Positions 34,627 through 47,338 of a DNA stretch of 64,000 nt are shown in pieces (the stretch's first letter is position 1; the number at the start of each line of letters is the position of its first letter). The stretch is taken from assembly GCF_030272615.1 (NCBI RefSeq), contig NC_081415.1:421224257-421288256 (forward strand), read 5' to 3'. This DNA comes from Cryptomeria japonica (lineage: Eukaryota > Streptophyta > Pinopsida > Cupressales > Cupressaceae). Position numbers and translations under genes: made by a program. The notes under the pieces are model-generated. The model saw nothing but the letters and a program-made list of their open reading frames with translations. It had not been told where the DNA came from and made no database searches.

Positions 34627-36441
34627 CAATCAAGTCTCTACTGGAGGGGCAGAAACTCCTAATTTGTATCTCAGGTACTCAAATGATTCCTTGGATAAGG
34701 GTTTAGTGAAAATATCTGCAATCTGCTCTTTGGTGTTCACATAAACCAGTCTAACTTCATTTGCTTCCACCTTCTCTTTCAAAAAGTTATACTTGATAGA
34801 TATGTTCTTTGTTTTAGAATGAAATACCAGATTCTTTGATATATCAATAGAAATAGAGTTATCACAATGAATAACTACCGGTGCATCACAATATACCTTT
34901 ATATCCTTAAACATTTTCTTCATCCATAAAACTTGTATATAGTTAGTAGCAACAGCAACATACTCAGCTTTAGCAGTAGTTAAAGAAGTGCATGACTTTT
35001 TCTTGTTGATCCATGAAACCAACTTCTTTCCAAGAAAGAAAGCTCCACCAAAAGTACTTTTCTGGTCATCAATATCTCCAACCCAATCAACATCTGTATA
35101 TGCATATAAAGTAAAGTTATCATCCTTAGGGTACCACAAGCCATATTCTGATGTACCTTGCAAGTATCTAAAAATCCTTTTCACCGCCATCTCATGATTT
35201 TCTCTAGGATCACTCTGAAATCTTGAAACAATACAAACAACATTCATAATGTCAGGCCTAGTCTGAGTCAAATAAAGCAGACCTCCAATCATATATGTGT
35301 ATCTTGTAGGATTTACCATTGTAGAAACATCTTTTCTTGTCAATTTCTCACTTGTAACCATAGGAGTACTTACCGGTTTAGAGTTTCCCATACCAAATTT
35401 TCTCAATAATTCCTTCTCATATTTAGTTTGACAAATAAAAATACCTTTGTCAGTCTGAGTAATCTACAAACCTAAGAAAAATTTCATCTCACCAATCATA
35501 GACATCTCAAATTCTTTTTCCGTATTCTTAGAAAATTTTATGCATAACTTATCTTCACCTCCAAAAATAATATCATCAACAAATACTTCAATAATCAATA
35601 TATCATAATCAATGATCTTATAATATAAATTATTGTCAACACTACCCTTAGTAAAACCAAGCTTCAAAAGATATTTATCCAACCTTTCATACCAAGCTCT
35701 AGGTGCTTGCTTCAATCCATATAAAGCTTTCCTTAGCTTGCAAACCATATATGTATCATCTGATAGTGAAAAACCATCAGGTTTCTCAATATAAACTTCC
35801 TCATCAAGATCCCCATTCAAAAATGCACATTTAACATCCATCTGATAAACTTTGTAGTTTTTATAAGCAGCATAGGCAAGAAATAATCTTGCAGCTTAAA
35901 TCCTAGCTACAAGTGCAAAAGTCTCTCCATAATCAATTCCTTCCTTCTCAGAATATCCTTTACAAACCAATCTAGTCTTATTCCTTATAACTTGACCATC
36001 CTCATTTAGTTTATTCCTAAAAACCCATTTAGTTCCAATAACATTTTTATTTTTAGGTTGAGGAACCAAGGTCCATGTGTTATTTTTCTCAATCTGATCT
36101 AATTCTTTTTCCATAGCTTTTAACCAATGTTCATCTTTACAGGCCTCAATTAATGATACTGGTACAACTTGTAAAATTAAGCATACCTCATTAGTTGCCA
36201 ATCTTCTTCTTGTTATCACTCCATTTCTCTTATCCCCGATGATTTGATCTTCTGAATGATTCAATCTCATATACCTAGGGGTCTTCTGACTTTTTGTTCC
36301 TCTTCCCTGCTCTTCAATTACTATAGAATTCTCTGATGTTGCAGGAGTAACTAGTTCAACTCTCTATTTCGGTAAATGTGCTACCAGTTCATATATAATC
36401 ATTTCCACTGTCGATTCCTTCTCATAAACTCTGATTTGACT
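34627..36441 (-). pseudogene. Copia B2 reverse transcriptase and RNase H
   Basis: Reading leftwards: [45 protein letters not shown], then a stop. YQMDVKCAFLNGDLDEEVYI, LYGLKQAPRAWYERLDKYLL, EVFVDDIIFGGED and MKFFLGL lead to a second stop, and RNase H follows (MIGGLLYLTQTRPDIMNVV, DVDWVGDIDDQKSTFGG, HCDNSISIDISKNLVFHSKT, IADIFTKPLSKESFEYLRYK). All segments share one frame, so only point stops, at 35896-35898 and 35464-35466, disable this part. TAG/TAA lies after GVSAPPVET. Confidence 0.92.
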
Positions 36442-37719
36442 TCAGTTAAGCTCATCTACTTTGATATTAGCGCTCTCCACAATTCTCTGCAATCTCTTGT
36501 TATAACATCTATATGCTTTGCTTTCATTAGAATAACCAAGAAATATGCCTTCATCACATCTAGGATCAAATTTCCCAATAATATCATCTCTCCTGATATA
36601 ACATTTACTATTAGAAATTCTAAAGTACTTAACTGTAGATGTATTGCCAAACCATAATTCATAACGTGTCTTATCGGTTTCTCCTTTGATATATACTCTA
36701 TTGAATGTATAAACCGTTGTGCTCACTGCTTCTCTCCAATAAATATGAGGTAGACTAGCTTCCATCATCATTGTTCTAGCAGCATCCAAGATAGTTTTGT
36801 TCTTCCTTTCCACAACTCCATTCTGTTGAGGTGTCCGGGGAGCAGAAAATTGTCTTCTTATACCATGCTTGTCACAAAAGTTATTAAACTCACCATATGA
36901 GAATTCACCACCATGATCTGATCTCAAACATTTAATCTTGAATCCTGTCTCAGTTTCCACTTTAGCCTTAAATATTTTAAACTTTTCAAATGCTTCAGAT
37001 TTTTGTCTTAGAAAAGTAACCCACATCATTCTAGAATAATCATCAATGATTAGCATGAAATATCTGTCACCATGAAAACTTTTAACTCTAGTAAGGCCAC
37101 ACAAATCAATATAAATAAGATCAAGAACATCATTTGATTTATCTTGTATACTCCTAAAAGAGGTTCTAACCTATTTACCCATTTGACATTCTTTACATAA
37201 CGGATTATAGGGCTTCATAATCTTGGGTATATCCCTAACTGCTTTAGTTGAACTGATCTTCACAATATAATCAAAATTCACATGACATAGCCTTTTATGC
37301 CATAGCCAACTCTCATCAATCTGTGTAATCAAACATGTCTTTTCACTAGAGTTTAAGTGAAATATATTACCTTTTGTTTGTGTACCGATTGCAATCTCCG
37401 AGCCAGATCTATTAATGATTTTGCATTTCTCATCCTTGAATTGTAATTGAAATCCCTTATCTACCAATTGTCCTACACTCAAAAGATTATGCCTCAAACC
37501 TTCAACATAATAAATATTGTTAGTATTGTTCTTACCATCCAGTGATATAGTTCCTTTTCCTTTCATGTCATCTCCAAATCTAACTAGACCACCATCAAAT
37601 TCTTACAAAGACAGAAACTTCCCTTTATCTGTAGTCATATGATGCGAACAACCACTATCAATTACCCATTCATCCTTGTCTTCAATTTTAGCAGCAAGTT
37701 CCTTCTCTTCAGGTACATT
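36442..37719 (-). pseudogene. Copia B2 protease end and integrase
   Basis: The sequence before 37566 holds the DSGCSHHMTTDKG protease motif and a stop just before VRFGDDMKGKGTISL. Integrase reads LWHKRLCHVNFDYIVKI, CKECQMGK, a stop at 37171-37173, then SFHGDRYFMLIIDDYSRMMW, RSDHGGEFSY, FSAPRTPQQNGVVERKN, YFRISNSKCYIRRDD and DEGIFLGYSNESKAYRCY, ending at a stop at 36442. The catalytic D, D and E positions of the DDE core look preserved. The frame is the same as the RT part. Confidence 0.88.
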
Positions 37720-38843
37720 CTATTCTAGTGATGGATCATCTTCCTTGATAGCCAGGAATACCCATTCCTTCCCATTGCCAAATCCACTAGTAGAGTCTTC
37801 TTTTGGTTCATCATCTGAATCAGTAATGCCTTTCTCATCTGCTATGTAGCATGATTTGTCTATGTTTTTCTTGTATTTATACTTGTTCTGATATCCAAGG
37901 TTGGACTTAAATGATCTTCTAACTCTTTCTTCAAATCTTGAATTTCTTTCAGGAAATCTAGATGCAAAATGACCAATCTTATTACATGCAAAACATTTAA
38001 AGGGTGTTTTTCCTTCATACTTACTTACTACCGGTCCGTTAATTACTCTTCTAGAAAATAGTGCTTCAAGTTTCTCAAACTCATCATCTTCTCTCTTCAT
38101 ATCTCCAACTCCTTTTCATATAAATCTTTCCAGTCTTGCTTACCGGTTGTAGATGTAGATGCATGAAAAGAAGGTTCAGACTTCACAGCTCTAGACGGTC
38201 CAAATTCCTCAAGCTCAAAAGCAGATATTTTTCCAACCAAACTATCTTGGTTGACATATGTATTAGCCATTGTTCTCATCTCACTAATAGTAGTAGCCTT
38301 CATTTTGTAAGCCGGTGGTAGGGCTCTCGGGACTTTAGAAACAATTTCATCTTCGCTCATAGTTCCACCACAACATTGAATTCCCATAACAATCTCATTT
38401 ACCTTTTCCATAAATGCAGTAATCCTTTCATCTTCTTCCATCTTCAGGTTTTCATATCTCACTTGGTAACCATCAAGTTTAACAATCTTCACTGTGGGGT
38501 CACCTTCATTAAGAGTCTCCAACTTATCCCATATAGCCTTTCCAGATGATTTGTCGGTTAATCTCATTATTTGTTGATCAGAAAGTGCACACAAGAGGAC
38601 TTCTCTTGCTCTACAATCATTTTCAAGCTCCTTGTCTAGATTTGTTGGAGGAGAATTGCCAGATCCCAGATTATAGGGTGTGACACCATTCTGTGTGATC
38701 TCCCAAATCTCCTTGCCAAGAAATCTCATATGAGTCTCCATCTGAATCTTCCATACTGTGTAATTTGTTCCATCAAGCCTCAGAATATCCCTTCGAAAGA
38801 TAGCTCCAGAAGAACTGGATGAACTTGAACTGTTAGTTGCCAT
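37720..38843 (-). pseudogene. Copia B2 gag
   Basis: It starts ATG at 38843 after the PBS. The first 248 codons are open: a Ser run, RLDGTNYTVWKIQMETHMRF, LCALSDQQIMRLTDKSSGKA, WDKLETLNEGDPTVKIVKLD. The frame ends at 38097 and continues after a single shift with EDDEFEKLEALFSRRV. The zinc knuckle CFACNKIGHFASRF has Phe where the last Cys is expected. The end is a TAG at 37720-37722. It is the least damaged copia gag here. Confidence 0.9.
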
Positions 38844-38887
38844 AGGATCTTCCTCAAATGGTTAATCTTTCTACAGAGAGGACCAAA

Positions 38888-38899
38888 GCTCTGATACCA
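38888..38899 (-). other. Copia B2 primer-binding site
   Basis: On the minus strand TGGTATCAGAGC lies two bases after the 5' LTR, the standard initiator-Met tRNA PBS. Confidence 0.9.
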
Positions 38900-38901
38900 A
38901 T

Positions 38902-40119
38902 TGTTAGACAGTTCAAATAACCGGAAGACAACTGAGAGGGGGAGGTGAATCAATTGTCACAGATTACAGGAACCATTAGAAATTTAAACTTTAATATTGG
39001 AACCCAAAATTGTAATAATGGAATAGTAGTTAATTCAATTAAGCATAAACAATAATCACAGAATAAAACTTATCCACACAAGACTAAGATTTGTACGTGG
39101 AAAACCCAGTAAAGGGAAAAACTATGGAAGGAAGCCTACCCATAGTCAGATAATACTTATGTAGTAAGTATGTGAGTTACAATGAAGGGGCTTGCACTTG
39201 CAGGAAGGCCAACAACCTAGAGAGCACTTCTCATCACAAAAGGAGCCTCGCTGACTACATATAAATCCATACTACAATCCAGAGAAGTGTTGAACTGCAA
39301 AAGATAGCATCTCCTATGCCTGAGTACAATTTCGGTTAAGCTCAATACCAGAGGACTAAATCCTCTTACATAAACCCAATTTGATCTCCAATGATCAACC
39401 AACTCCTCTGCCTGAATGATATTACATTATTCGCACATTACATTCCTTGACCATGACCTCTGACATTAACCATGATGATCTACAATGAGATCTTACATCT
39501 ATATGTACAAAACCCTCGACCATAAACAATTAGGTCGGCCACCAGACAATAACCTAATTACATAATTACAAACCATGTCGGCCTTAGAACAAATAAATAA
39601 TATCAACACATAAGACATCTCAAAAATACATTAATAGGTCCTATCCACACGTTACATTAAATTCGGTCCATAACCTAGATCAACCGGAACCAAGTATAGG
39701 TCCATACGTTACAACAATGATCTCCAATCGCCAATTCTCGAACATGATCACCAACAACATCATGAAACTCCATCAGAAGCTGCACCAACACCACTTATGC
39801 AATTCATCAAAGATCTCTATCAAAAGCTCTATCGATGAAACCCTCGCCGGAACCACAAACCAATCTTCTAAGCAAGAAGGATAGCATCTAATCACCAGAC
39901 CAAAACCAACTAACCAAATATGAGTATAAGTATCATGAACAAGCTGACTTCATCATCAAACTATACCGGAGCCTATTGGATCATGTCACATCCAAGTTAA
40001 TCAAAAATTACTCAACCTATTGGGACGAGAAGGGTGCCATTAATGCATCCAAACAACTAGTGTTGGCATCAATGACAAAACATCAATGCAACACAACCAA
40101 TTCCACCAAATGGCCAACA
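38902..40119 (-). repeat. Copia B2 5' LTR
   Basis: It runs from TGTTGGCCATTTGG at 40119 (minus strand) to TGTCTAACA at 38902. Length is 1218 bp. Confidence 0.92.
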
Positions 40120-41996
40120 AACAGTTGGTGAACCATAATTTGGGGGACTAGTATGCTCTGAAGAGATACACCAAGATCAAAATATATGGGTTTGAGGGTG
40201 CTCCCTTGCTACTTCCCAAAATAGTACCAAATAGGATTGCATATTTAGAAATCATGAGGTAGTTGGCGCAAGCAAATAACTTACATTTGGAGAGACATGG
40301 GAAGCAGTCCTTATTGCCTGGCTATTTGTGTTTTGAAAGTTTTACTATTTTTTCTACAAAAGGATACGAATGCATTAAATATAAACTGGCCTATTATGCC
40401 CTAAGCCATGATGTACCAAGGGTCAATTTTGATCCTTAAGGTTTTATTAATTTTGCAAAACAGTCACAAAAGCTACACCCATATAAACATGTGCCACTAG
40501 AGGAAGAGGATTTTATTTGAAACCTGGAGGTAGCATCAGCTACTGAGAAGCTAGAAGCTTATGAGAAAATTATTAGGGCCAAGGATTGGAAAAGGGGCCA
40601 AAATTTTCCAATGTTGCACGAATATTCAGAAATTCAAGACATGAAGATTGTTCATTTAAATGAAATAATTGAAGGTGTCCCACCGAGAGTTCTAAGTGGG
40701 GAAGCAAGAAGGCCTATAGGAAGAGTCATATAGATTATGGCACCTCTTGCTCATTTTTCCCCTCAATCTACCCCTGTGATACTTAGTGATATAGAAGATG
40801 ACCAAGAATATGAATTGCAATAGGAGTTAGGAAGAAAGGAAGCTCAACCTGACGATAAGGATACAAGGTCACTTGATAGTGAGAGGTTCATCTCTAATGA
40901 TGAGTTCATCCATTCACATGAGTTTAAAGCTTTCTTATACAAATATTGAGGAAAATTAATTAGGCAACAGGCTGGTAATGTGACCACTGAGAATGAAAAC
41001 ATGTTACTTGAAAAGTTGGAAAAAGATATTAACAGTGAAATTGCTACAATGACTCCAGTCAAAGGCAGTCAACTTTTACAAGGATTTTGTGTACTCATTG
41101 TACCTGGATGGGATATAAATTCTACTCTTCTTTTTAATAGCTTTGTGAAAAATCATACTTATCAGTTGCAACTACCATCATAGGACATTGATAGAATATA
41201 CTCAAGCTTTGTGTTTGATCCAGATAAGAAAGTGTTGTCGCAATGGGCTTTGTACCCTAGGAATAAAGTGGCTACTCTAGTTGATATTGACAAAATGTTT
41301 GGGAATCTTATGGCTCAAAGAGTGGGAGAAATGAATCCCTTCGAAACGGCTAACCTTAATGTCAATGTGGCAGAATTTACAAAAGCTCGGATGAGATATG
41401 TTGTAAAGGAGAGGAATTATTACAAGTCAAAGTATGAGACAATCGAGGAACGAATTCAACAGTTGGAGGAGAAATTGAGATTAATGCCTGATAGAGAGGA
41501 CTTTTCATATGAACATGAACGACAAGTTACTGAAGCCCTCCAGGATACCAACTATTGGAGATATCAGGTTGAGAAATTAATGAAATTGGAAAAGAAAGAA
41601 GAGCAAAGGAAAAAGAATATTTATGATATGATGGCAGGGTTGATTACCCATAAATTCAATGAGATGATGAAATACACACATGGCTACTGGAACACCTATG
41701 TGGGTACCTACATGGCATTGGAAGAACACACTCAATTAACATGAAGGATTGAAGAAATAATGAACAGAGAACAGGATCCAGAGTCATCAAATTTGCCAAG
41801 GGATATGGGAAGGATGTGGTCTAAGCACATAGAGTATAAGGAGGAGTTGCAGCGGGACCTGAAAGGGCTAGATACAAAGGATACTGAAAGTCTTCCTTCA
41901 CTGCTCGACAAAGATAGCACACTTATGTCCCAAGATGAGTGGAGAAACTTACTATCACAAGAGCACCCAAGGGCTTTGGATACAATCAATGATTAG

Positions 41997-43325
41997 GATC
42001 ATATCTTGGATAACAAAAAGATAATCCTAAGTAGACTATACAGAAAGGAGTTTGTTATGAGACACTTTATCTCAAACATAACAACATACAAGGATCAGGA
42101 ATACACAGATCATTTAGGGGCTATTAATATTTTCCTTTTAAAACGTTAAGTGCTTGTTTGATTAGTTATGATATGTAACTAATTTATTTACTATTCCAAA
42201 AAGATATGTTGTTTTATATGTGTTGGATCTATCCTTATAAAAGGAAGATCATTTCAATGGGATGAGGGATCATCAAGACTTTCAGTTTTAAAAAGACATT
42301 AAGCATTTTATTACTTTATATATGCAATTCTGATGCAAGTAATATAAAATCAATTATCTTTCTGCTTATATGTTATTTTCGGTTTGTTGTGGGTTACTTT
42401 CGAATCTCCTACTATTTTGATACTGTGAAGATTGAAGGATGCAATAAAAGTTCTTTCCATATACTTTTACTGTCTTGTTCTTTTCATTTCATGAACAAGA
42501 AGGAATACAATTTTGGATAAGTTATTGTGTGTGCTTGATTAAATTCACCATATAGTGACCATCATAATAAGACTAATTGGTGTAGGAAGATCACTAGTTG
42601 ATAGTTAAGTGATAACTGTCTAGTAAGGAGACATAAAGAAAGGAAGCATCATAAGATTGTTCCCAATTAAGAACAAGACACTGATCTGTATTGCATGTTC
42701 AACATTGCATTTTAAAGTATAATTTTATTTTAAAAATTCACAAAGTATAAGTTAAGATTTCATTAAGTTTCAATTTTGTAAAGTAGGAGTAGAAGATATA
42801 AGATTTAAGTCATTCTTATTTCCATATCATTTGGGAGTGCATTAAGATAAGAATACTGTAATATATTTTGCATGAGTATTACCAGCTAATTGTATTATAT
42901 AGGAGGGGAAGTTGGTAATAAGGTACACCTGCCTTGGTTTTGTAGAGCCAAAAGTGAAGGGAAGATAGATCAAATTGATCACTCCACTAGTTGGATAAAA
43001 TCAATTGTTGATCCTGATTATAGGGAATGCATATCCTTAGGGATCATCAAACAAATGATTTTAAGATCCAACATTAGGTACGTTCCATAAACAAAATATA
43101 CTTATTTTTTTAGCTTCTTATTAGCTAACTAGTGATTTTAAGCTCCAACATTATGTACATTCCATAAACAAAATATACATCATGAATTAATTATATAATG
43201 GCATAAAAATTAAAAACATCATGAATTAATTATGTAACCATATAAGTCAAATATAATTCTATCAAGAAATCAATATCAAATAGATAATCTAATTGCATAA
43301 CTCATACATTTCAATTTCATTGATC
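41997..43325. other. Downstream region of X1
   Basis: AT-rich sequence with no recognised protein. It likely holds the X1 3' flank and the 3' side of the minus-strand transposase gene. A short frame at 42890-43090 has no family resemblance. Confidence 0.45.
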
Positions 43326-44420
43326 TTATTCTTCATCCAACTCTTTGTCTGTATCATCCAATCCAGATTCAACATTGTAAGGATTAGTTATATCATCATC
43401 ATTGTCGGTGATATCAATTTTGATAATCTCATCATCCACATGGATATCATCTTCATGAACATCAACTCCTACATCATCATGATCTAGTTCCTCTTCCTCA
43501 ACATCTTCATCAGGCACATCATTAACTAAATGTTGATCCCAATCATCATTTGCATCATCTTCTAGTTCTTCAGTATCTTCTTCTTCCACCATATTATACT
43601 TTACTAGCCTTCCTCTTGGATCATGTCTAGCAACAAATGACCAACCTGGTTTACTTGGAACCTCTAAGTAAAATACCTTCTCACATTGGCTTGGAAGAAC
43701 ATAGGGCTCATTTCCAGCTTGCTTGAACAACCTTGTATTAACCATGGTAAATCCATTATCATGTTCAATAACAGTTCTCTTGGGATTATTTTCATTCAGT
43801 CGTAGTCTATACCATTGGACGATGAACACAACTAATTTGAAGGACTTAAAGTCACACTCAAGGATATCATCCAAAATCCCATAGTATCAATTTTTTGAGA
43901 CTTCTAGATGTATGTCGCTTCTAGATGAAACATTAGTCACTTGAAAGACTGCAGTTATCCCAAAATCAAAAGTTTTTTTTGTGTCATCCAACTTTTTGAT
44001 TTGAAATTTACAACCATTGCTCCACATAGCCTTGTGGTGTTTGACCTGCAATATGTCAAACTTGTAAAAATTATTGCATCGTCAGTTAATAAACTTATTT
44101 ATTCTTGGCCAAATGTATGCAAATAAAAAAACTCAACAGATATATGCATCAATATAATTGAAAATAATTTAAAATAATTTAAAAATATGGGAGATTAATA
44201 TATATATTTATATGCACCTTTTTATCTCTTAAACCATATGTTAAATCAATTTCCCTTGGTGTAACATTGGAATCTCCATTACGATGAGTTTCTTTAACAA
44301 ATGAAGCCACACCTTCCCATGTTAATATGTGACCAGATTGTTGACATCGTTCAATCCATACCATCATCCAATCAAGATTGTTTGTGATGTAAAAATGTAG
44401 TGTATCCCACTCTCGACCAA
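43326..44420 (-). pseudogene. DUF4216-like segment of the CACTA transposase gene
   Basis: Two exons are inferred: 44218-44420 (EWDTLHFYITNNLDWMMVWI, TWEGVASFVKE, GLRDKK) and 44045 down to 43326. The second starts VKHHKAMWSNGCKFQIKKLD, hits one stop before YYGILDDILECDFKSFKLVV, and continues open with GFTMVNTRLFKQAGNEPYVL, QCEKVFYLEVPSKPGWSFVA and a long Asp/Glu tail. This order (YYG, VVLF-like strand, PFVL-SQ, VFY...PGW) is the DUF4216 pattern that follows TNP2 and DUF4218 in plant CACTA proteins. About 3.7 kb with the plus-strand X2 gene now separates it from the DUF4218 part. Confidence 0.75.
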
Positions 44421-45400
44421 CTATATCAAAAAAAATTGAAATTCAAAAACAACATATAATTATTTAATTACCACGGTATATGACCTTAATTTATAATCGA
44501 TGTACCTGAAAACCTAACATCCCACTACCTTATACGACCTTAATTTGTAATTGATGTACCTTAAAACCTTAATTTATATTTTATAAATGATACATCATGT
44601 ACATATCGGGATAACTAACCCAATCTAATAAATCACAGTTGTATGCTGATATCAAGATAATAATGTCAAATACAAAGTAAGAGCCACTTATCAGGATAGC
44701 TGACAAAGGAGGAATAGCAATCCAATGTAATATCGATGGAATAAACTATCCCAATATCATTGTATCAGAATAGCTTTGCCAAATAGGAGAAAAGGCAACT
44801 AAAGGAAAAGTCTCTATCGATATAGCTAATGCGATCGAAATCATAAATTATTTGTGCTCCGACTGTGTAAGTTATCCCGATAGAAAATGAATAAAATGAA
44901 GTAGGGAAAACTATCCTGATCATTGATTTATAAGTAGAATAGTAGCATCGGGATAACTTATGGTGATAAGTGAAATCAAAGATGAAGTCTTCATCAGAGT
45001 AACCAAAGAAGTTGGGATTGCAATTCTTAGAGATGTCGATGGTTAAAGTAATATCGATAGGTGTTATCTAAAGGGTCTTTAGCATAGTTAACCCGAAGGT
45101 GGGAATCAAATGAGTAAAGGCTAATCAGCGTAACTTTCACTGAAGTGACACAAGTAGGGAAGACAATTATGGTATACATCAGAACATTTCCATATTTATC
45201 CGCAATTATAACTCAATCAAAATAGCACCATATTTGGAGGCATCGACAAAAGTGGGTTATGTCGATAGTACACGTCAACAAAATCAATTCAAAATTCGAA
45301 AAGAATGTTGTATTGAATAGCAGTTTGAGACATTTATTGTGCACAAAAGACATTCTCTGTAATATATTCAGAGTGATTTCATACCAGAACACATTGTTCA
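44421..45400 (+). promoter_or_regulatory. Leader region upstream of X2 with repeated ATCGGGATAACT motifs
   Basis: Variants ATCGGGATAACTAACC, ATCAGGATAGCTGAC, ATCAGAATAGC, ATCGATATAGCTAATGC, GTTATCCCGATAG and ATCGGGATAACTTATGG are spread over about 650 bp. No protein is recognised. It precedes X2 as the related region precedes X1. Confidence 0.5.
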
Positions 45401-47137
45401 ATGGATATTGAGGGAGAAACTAGAGTAAGTCGAAAGAAGCAAAAAGAGCAAGCAAGCTTGCAAAACAAGTAAGTCTTCGGGATAATTCTTTTGTGATTCC
45501 TTGAAAGAATTGCTTGAATTGTCTATAAAATGGAAATCTATAGCACTACTAGGAAAAGAAATGAGAAAGGGTAAACTAGTAAGGAAAAGGGTAAGAAATA
45601 GAAAACAAAAGACATCGGTGTAGAAGTAGAGCAAACTAAAACAGAGGAGAGAAAATTGAATCAAGATTTGCTTGATCAATTATCTGGTTCAACCCCTAAG
45701 AAGTCCGCAAAATGGAAACTAGAGGATAATTATAACCTTGTGGGGGATGTCTATTCCACCATAAGAGGCCATGAGCTCTTCATGTTCCATTACCATGAGT
45801 GAGAAAACCCTCAACCAATCTACAACCCATGGAGGTTAAACTTGGGAAAACTTGTTGTTTCTAATGTTTATGTCAATGTAGACATATTGAAACTATTGGC
45901 ACAACATTATGACTCCAAGAAGAGGGAAATTTGCAACATAGAGGGAAATCCCTATTTCCATATGTCAAGAGAAGAAACATTTGAGGTGTTCAATCTAACC
46001 GGGATCTATGACTATCCCATTGTCCTTGAAGACTTCGTGAAAGAATATCATAGACTGGATACCACCTACATAGGATGGAGGCTACCGCTTCACATGCTCA
46101 ATCTTGATGTACCCCTGCAAGCAGAGGAAGGACTTGGATTCCATGTAAACCTATTTAAAACATATCTCAGGTATACATACTATTCAATTGGCCAGGTCCT
46201 TGGTCTCAATACCCCGTATTTCATGATGATATAATCCATAGTGATTGCAGCGGACATTCAATGCCTTAATGCTAGAGATTGGGATTTTGCCACATTCATT
46301 GTTAGATAGATTAATTTGAGCCTTCTTTCCATGAAGAAGGATACATCTAATTTTTTTTTTCCATATTATTCTTTGTTGATGCACTTGATATTATTCTATG
46401 GGCAATATCTAGGCATCTGGCATGAGGAGATGGGAATCAGACAACTTGATAATGATAATCAGCCTTTGCCAGTCTAATTATGGACTTCAGTATGGGATTG
46501 TAGATTTGTCAAATCAAATTATATTCATTTTGAGGAGTATTTTGTCAAACATTTATACAAATTCTATGTATCACCCATGCGGCTCTGCACTCATAGATGA
46601 GGTCAAAAGGTTCCTAAGGCGTGCAGACTTTTGGGGACCTTAGACAGTCAAACATAATTGGGGTGACTAGTATTGTTTCTCAGACATGACAATGATTAGG
46701 GTTTATGGCTTTGAAGATTCTCCATTTCTGTTACCTAAGATAGTGCCCAACAGGATAGCTTATTGGAAATTATTACACAAATGGGAATTTCCAATCACAT
46801 GCACTTGAGAAAACATGACAAACGGGCTTTTATGCCAGGGACCGTATGCATTCATGAATTTACTATCACTGGGAAGGAAGGATAGGATCTCACATTGAAC
46901 AAATTATCCCATTAGAACATGAAGCTAGGTGCACAGAGAAACAGGTTTGACCTTGAAGGATACATTAATGCTATGAAGGTTGCCAAAGGTGGAGATACTG
47001 AAAGGATGGTAGATTTCATTGAGAACATGTTGACAATGGAGATTGAAGCAAGAGATATAATACATGACTGTGACACCCATTACAACAAGGATTATCTAGA
47101 CCATTTGACCAAAGCACACTTGTGCTTAGCTAGATAA
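45401..47137 (+). pseudogene. X2, second copy of the unrecognised X gene
   Basis: The start ATG at 45401 gives MDIEGETRVSRKKQKEQ and then a possible splice donor (AAG-GTAAGT-like at about 45468). The body matches X1: DVYSTIRGHELFMFHYHE, QPIYNPWRLNLGKLVVSNVY, LFKTYLRYTYYSIGQVLG, PYYSLLMHLILFYGQYLG and VYGFEDSPFLLPKIVPNRIA. Open stretches are 45842-46234 and 46919-47137, with several stops and frame changes between. The X1 coiled-coil end is not recognisable here. It lies antisense inside the transposase gene, between the DUF4218 and DUF4216 parts. Function unknown. Confidence 0.6.
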
Positions 47138-47338
47138 TCATTAGGCTCCTTTTAAGTTAATCTTTAAGTTTATTTTCAAGAGACTCTTTTAAAGGATGTG
47201 ACCCTATGACATGTTATAAATATTTGATGTAAGCATTTGCAAAAAAAAAGGGATAAGTTACAAGTTAGTTGGACATTATCAACAATTTCATGTTTCAAAA
47301 AGAAGAATTATTTTCAAGATAATATATAAAACTCAGTT

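Larger units (their letters stand above)
33059..40119 (-). mobile_element. Copia B2, full-length Ty1/copia retrotransposon
   Basis: Both LTRs are present (1219 and 1218 bp), with TGTTGG...TAACA ends, PBS, gag-pol and polypurine tract. The flanking five bases are GACAG (33054-33058) and AACAG (40120-40124), a target duplication with one change. It sits in the X1 gene. The LTRs differ at many positions, so the insertion is not recent. It is the reference for reading B1. Confidence 0.95.
31943..41996 (+). pseudogene. X1, unrecognised gene interrupted by copia B2
   Basis: The start ATG at 31943 opens a basic peptide (MEGTSKKRSAKKQKEK). The body reads DVWTPMRGYELFLYHYRKRN, KPIYNSWEFNIGKLVMLNVF, DLFHEYFKFTYYSVCQIMG and FKHYYVLMHMLLY up to 33058. 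After copia B2 it resumes at 40125 with IKIYGFEGAPLLLPKIVPNR and LPGYLCFESFTI. A later part is a Glu/Lys-rich coiled coil (KYETIEERIQQLEEKLRLM, WRYQVEKLMKLEKKEEQRKK), with the final stop at 41994-41996. In-frame stops are scattered (near 32034, 32468, 40260, 40435, 40519, 40731, 40822, 41180, 41742). About 3 kb of X1 remains without B2. X2 is a second copy. No known domain is recognised. Confidence 0.6.

Noticed and set aside
34988-35197. Plus-strand frames within copia B2
   Set aside because: They are shadows of the minus-strand RNase H coding sequence.
45398-45679. Minus-strand Phe/Leu-rich frame resembling a membrane protein
   Set aside because: It is antisense to the start of X2 and its composition follows from the A/G-rich sense strand.
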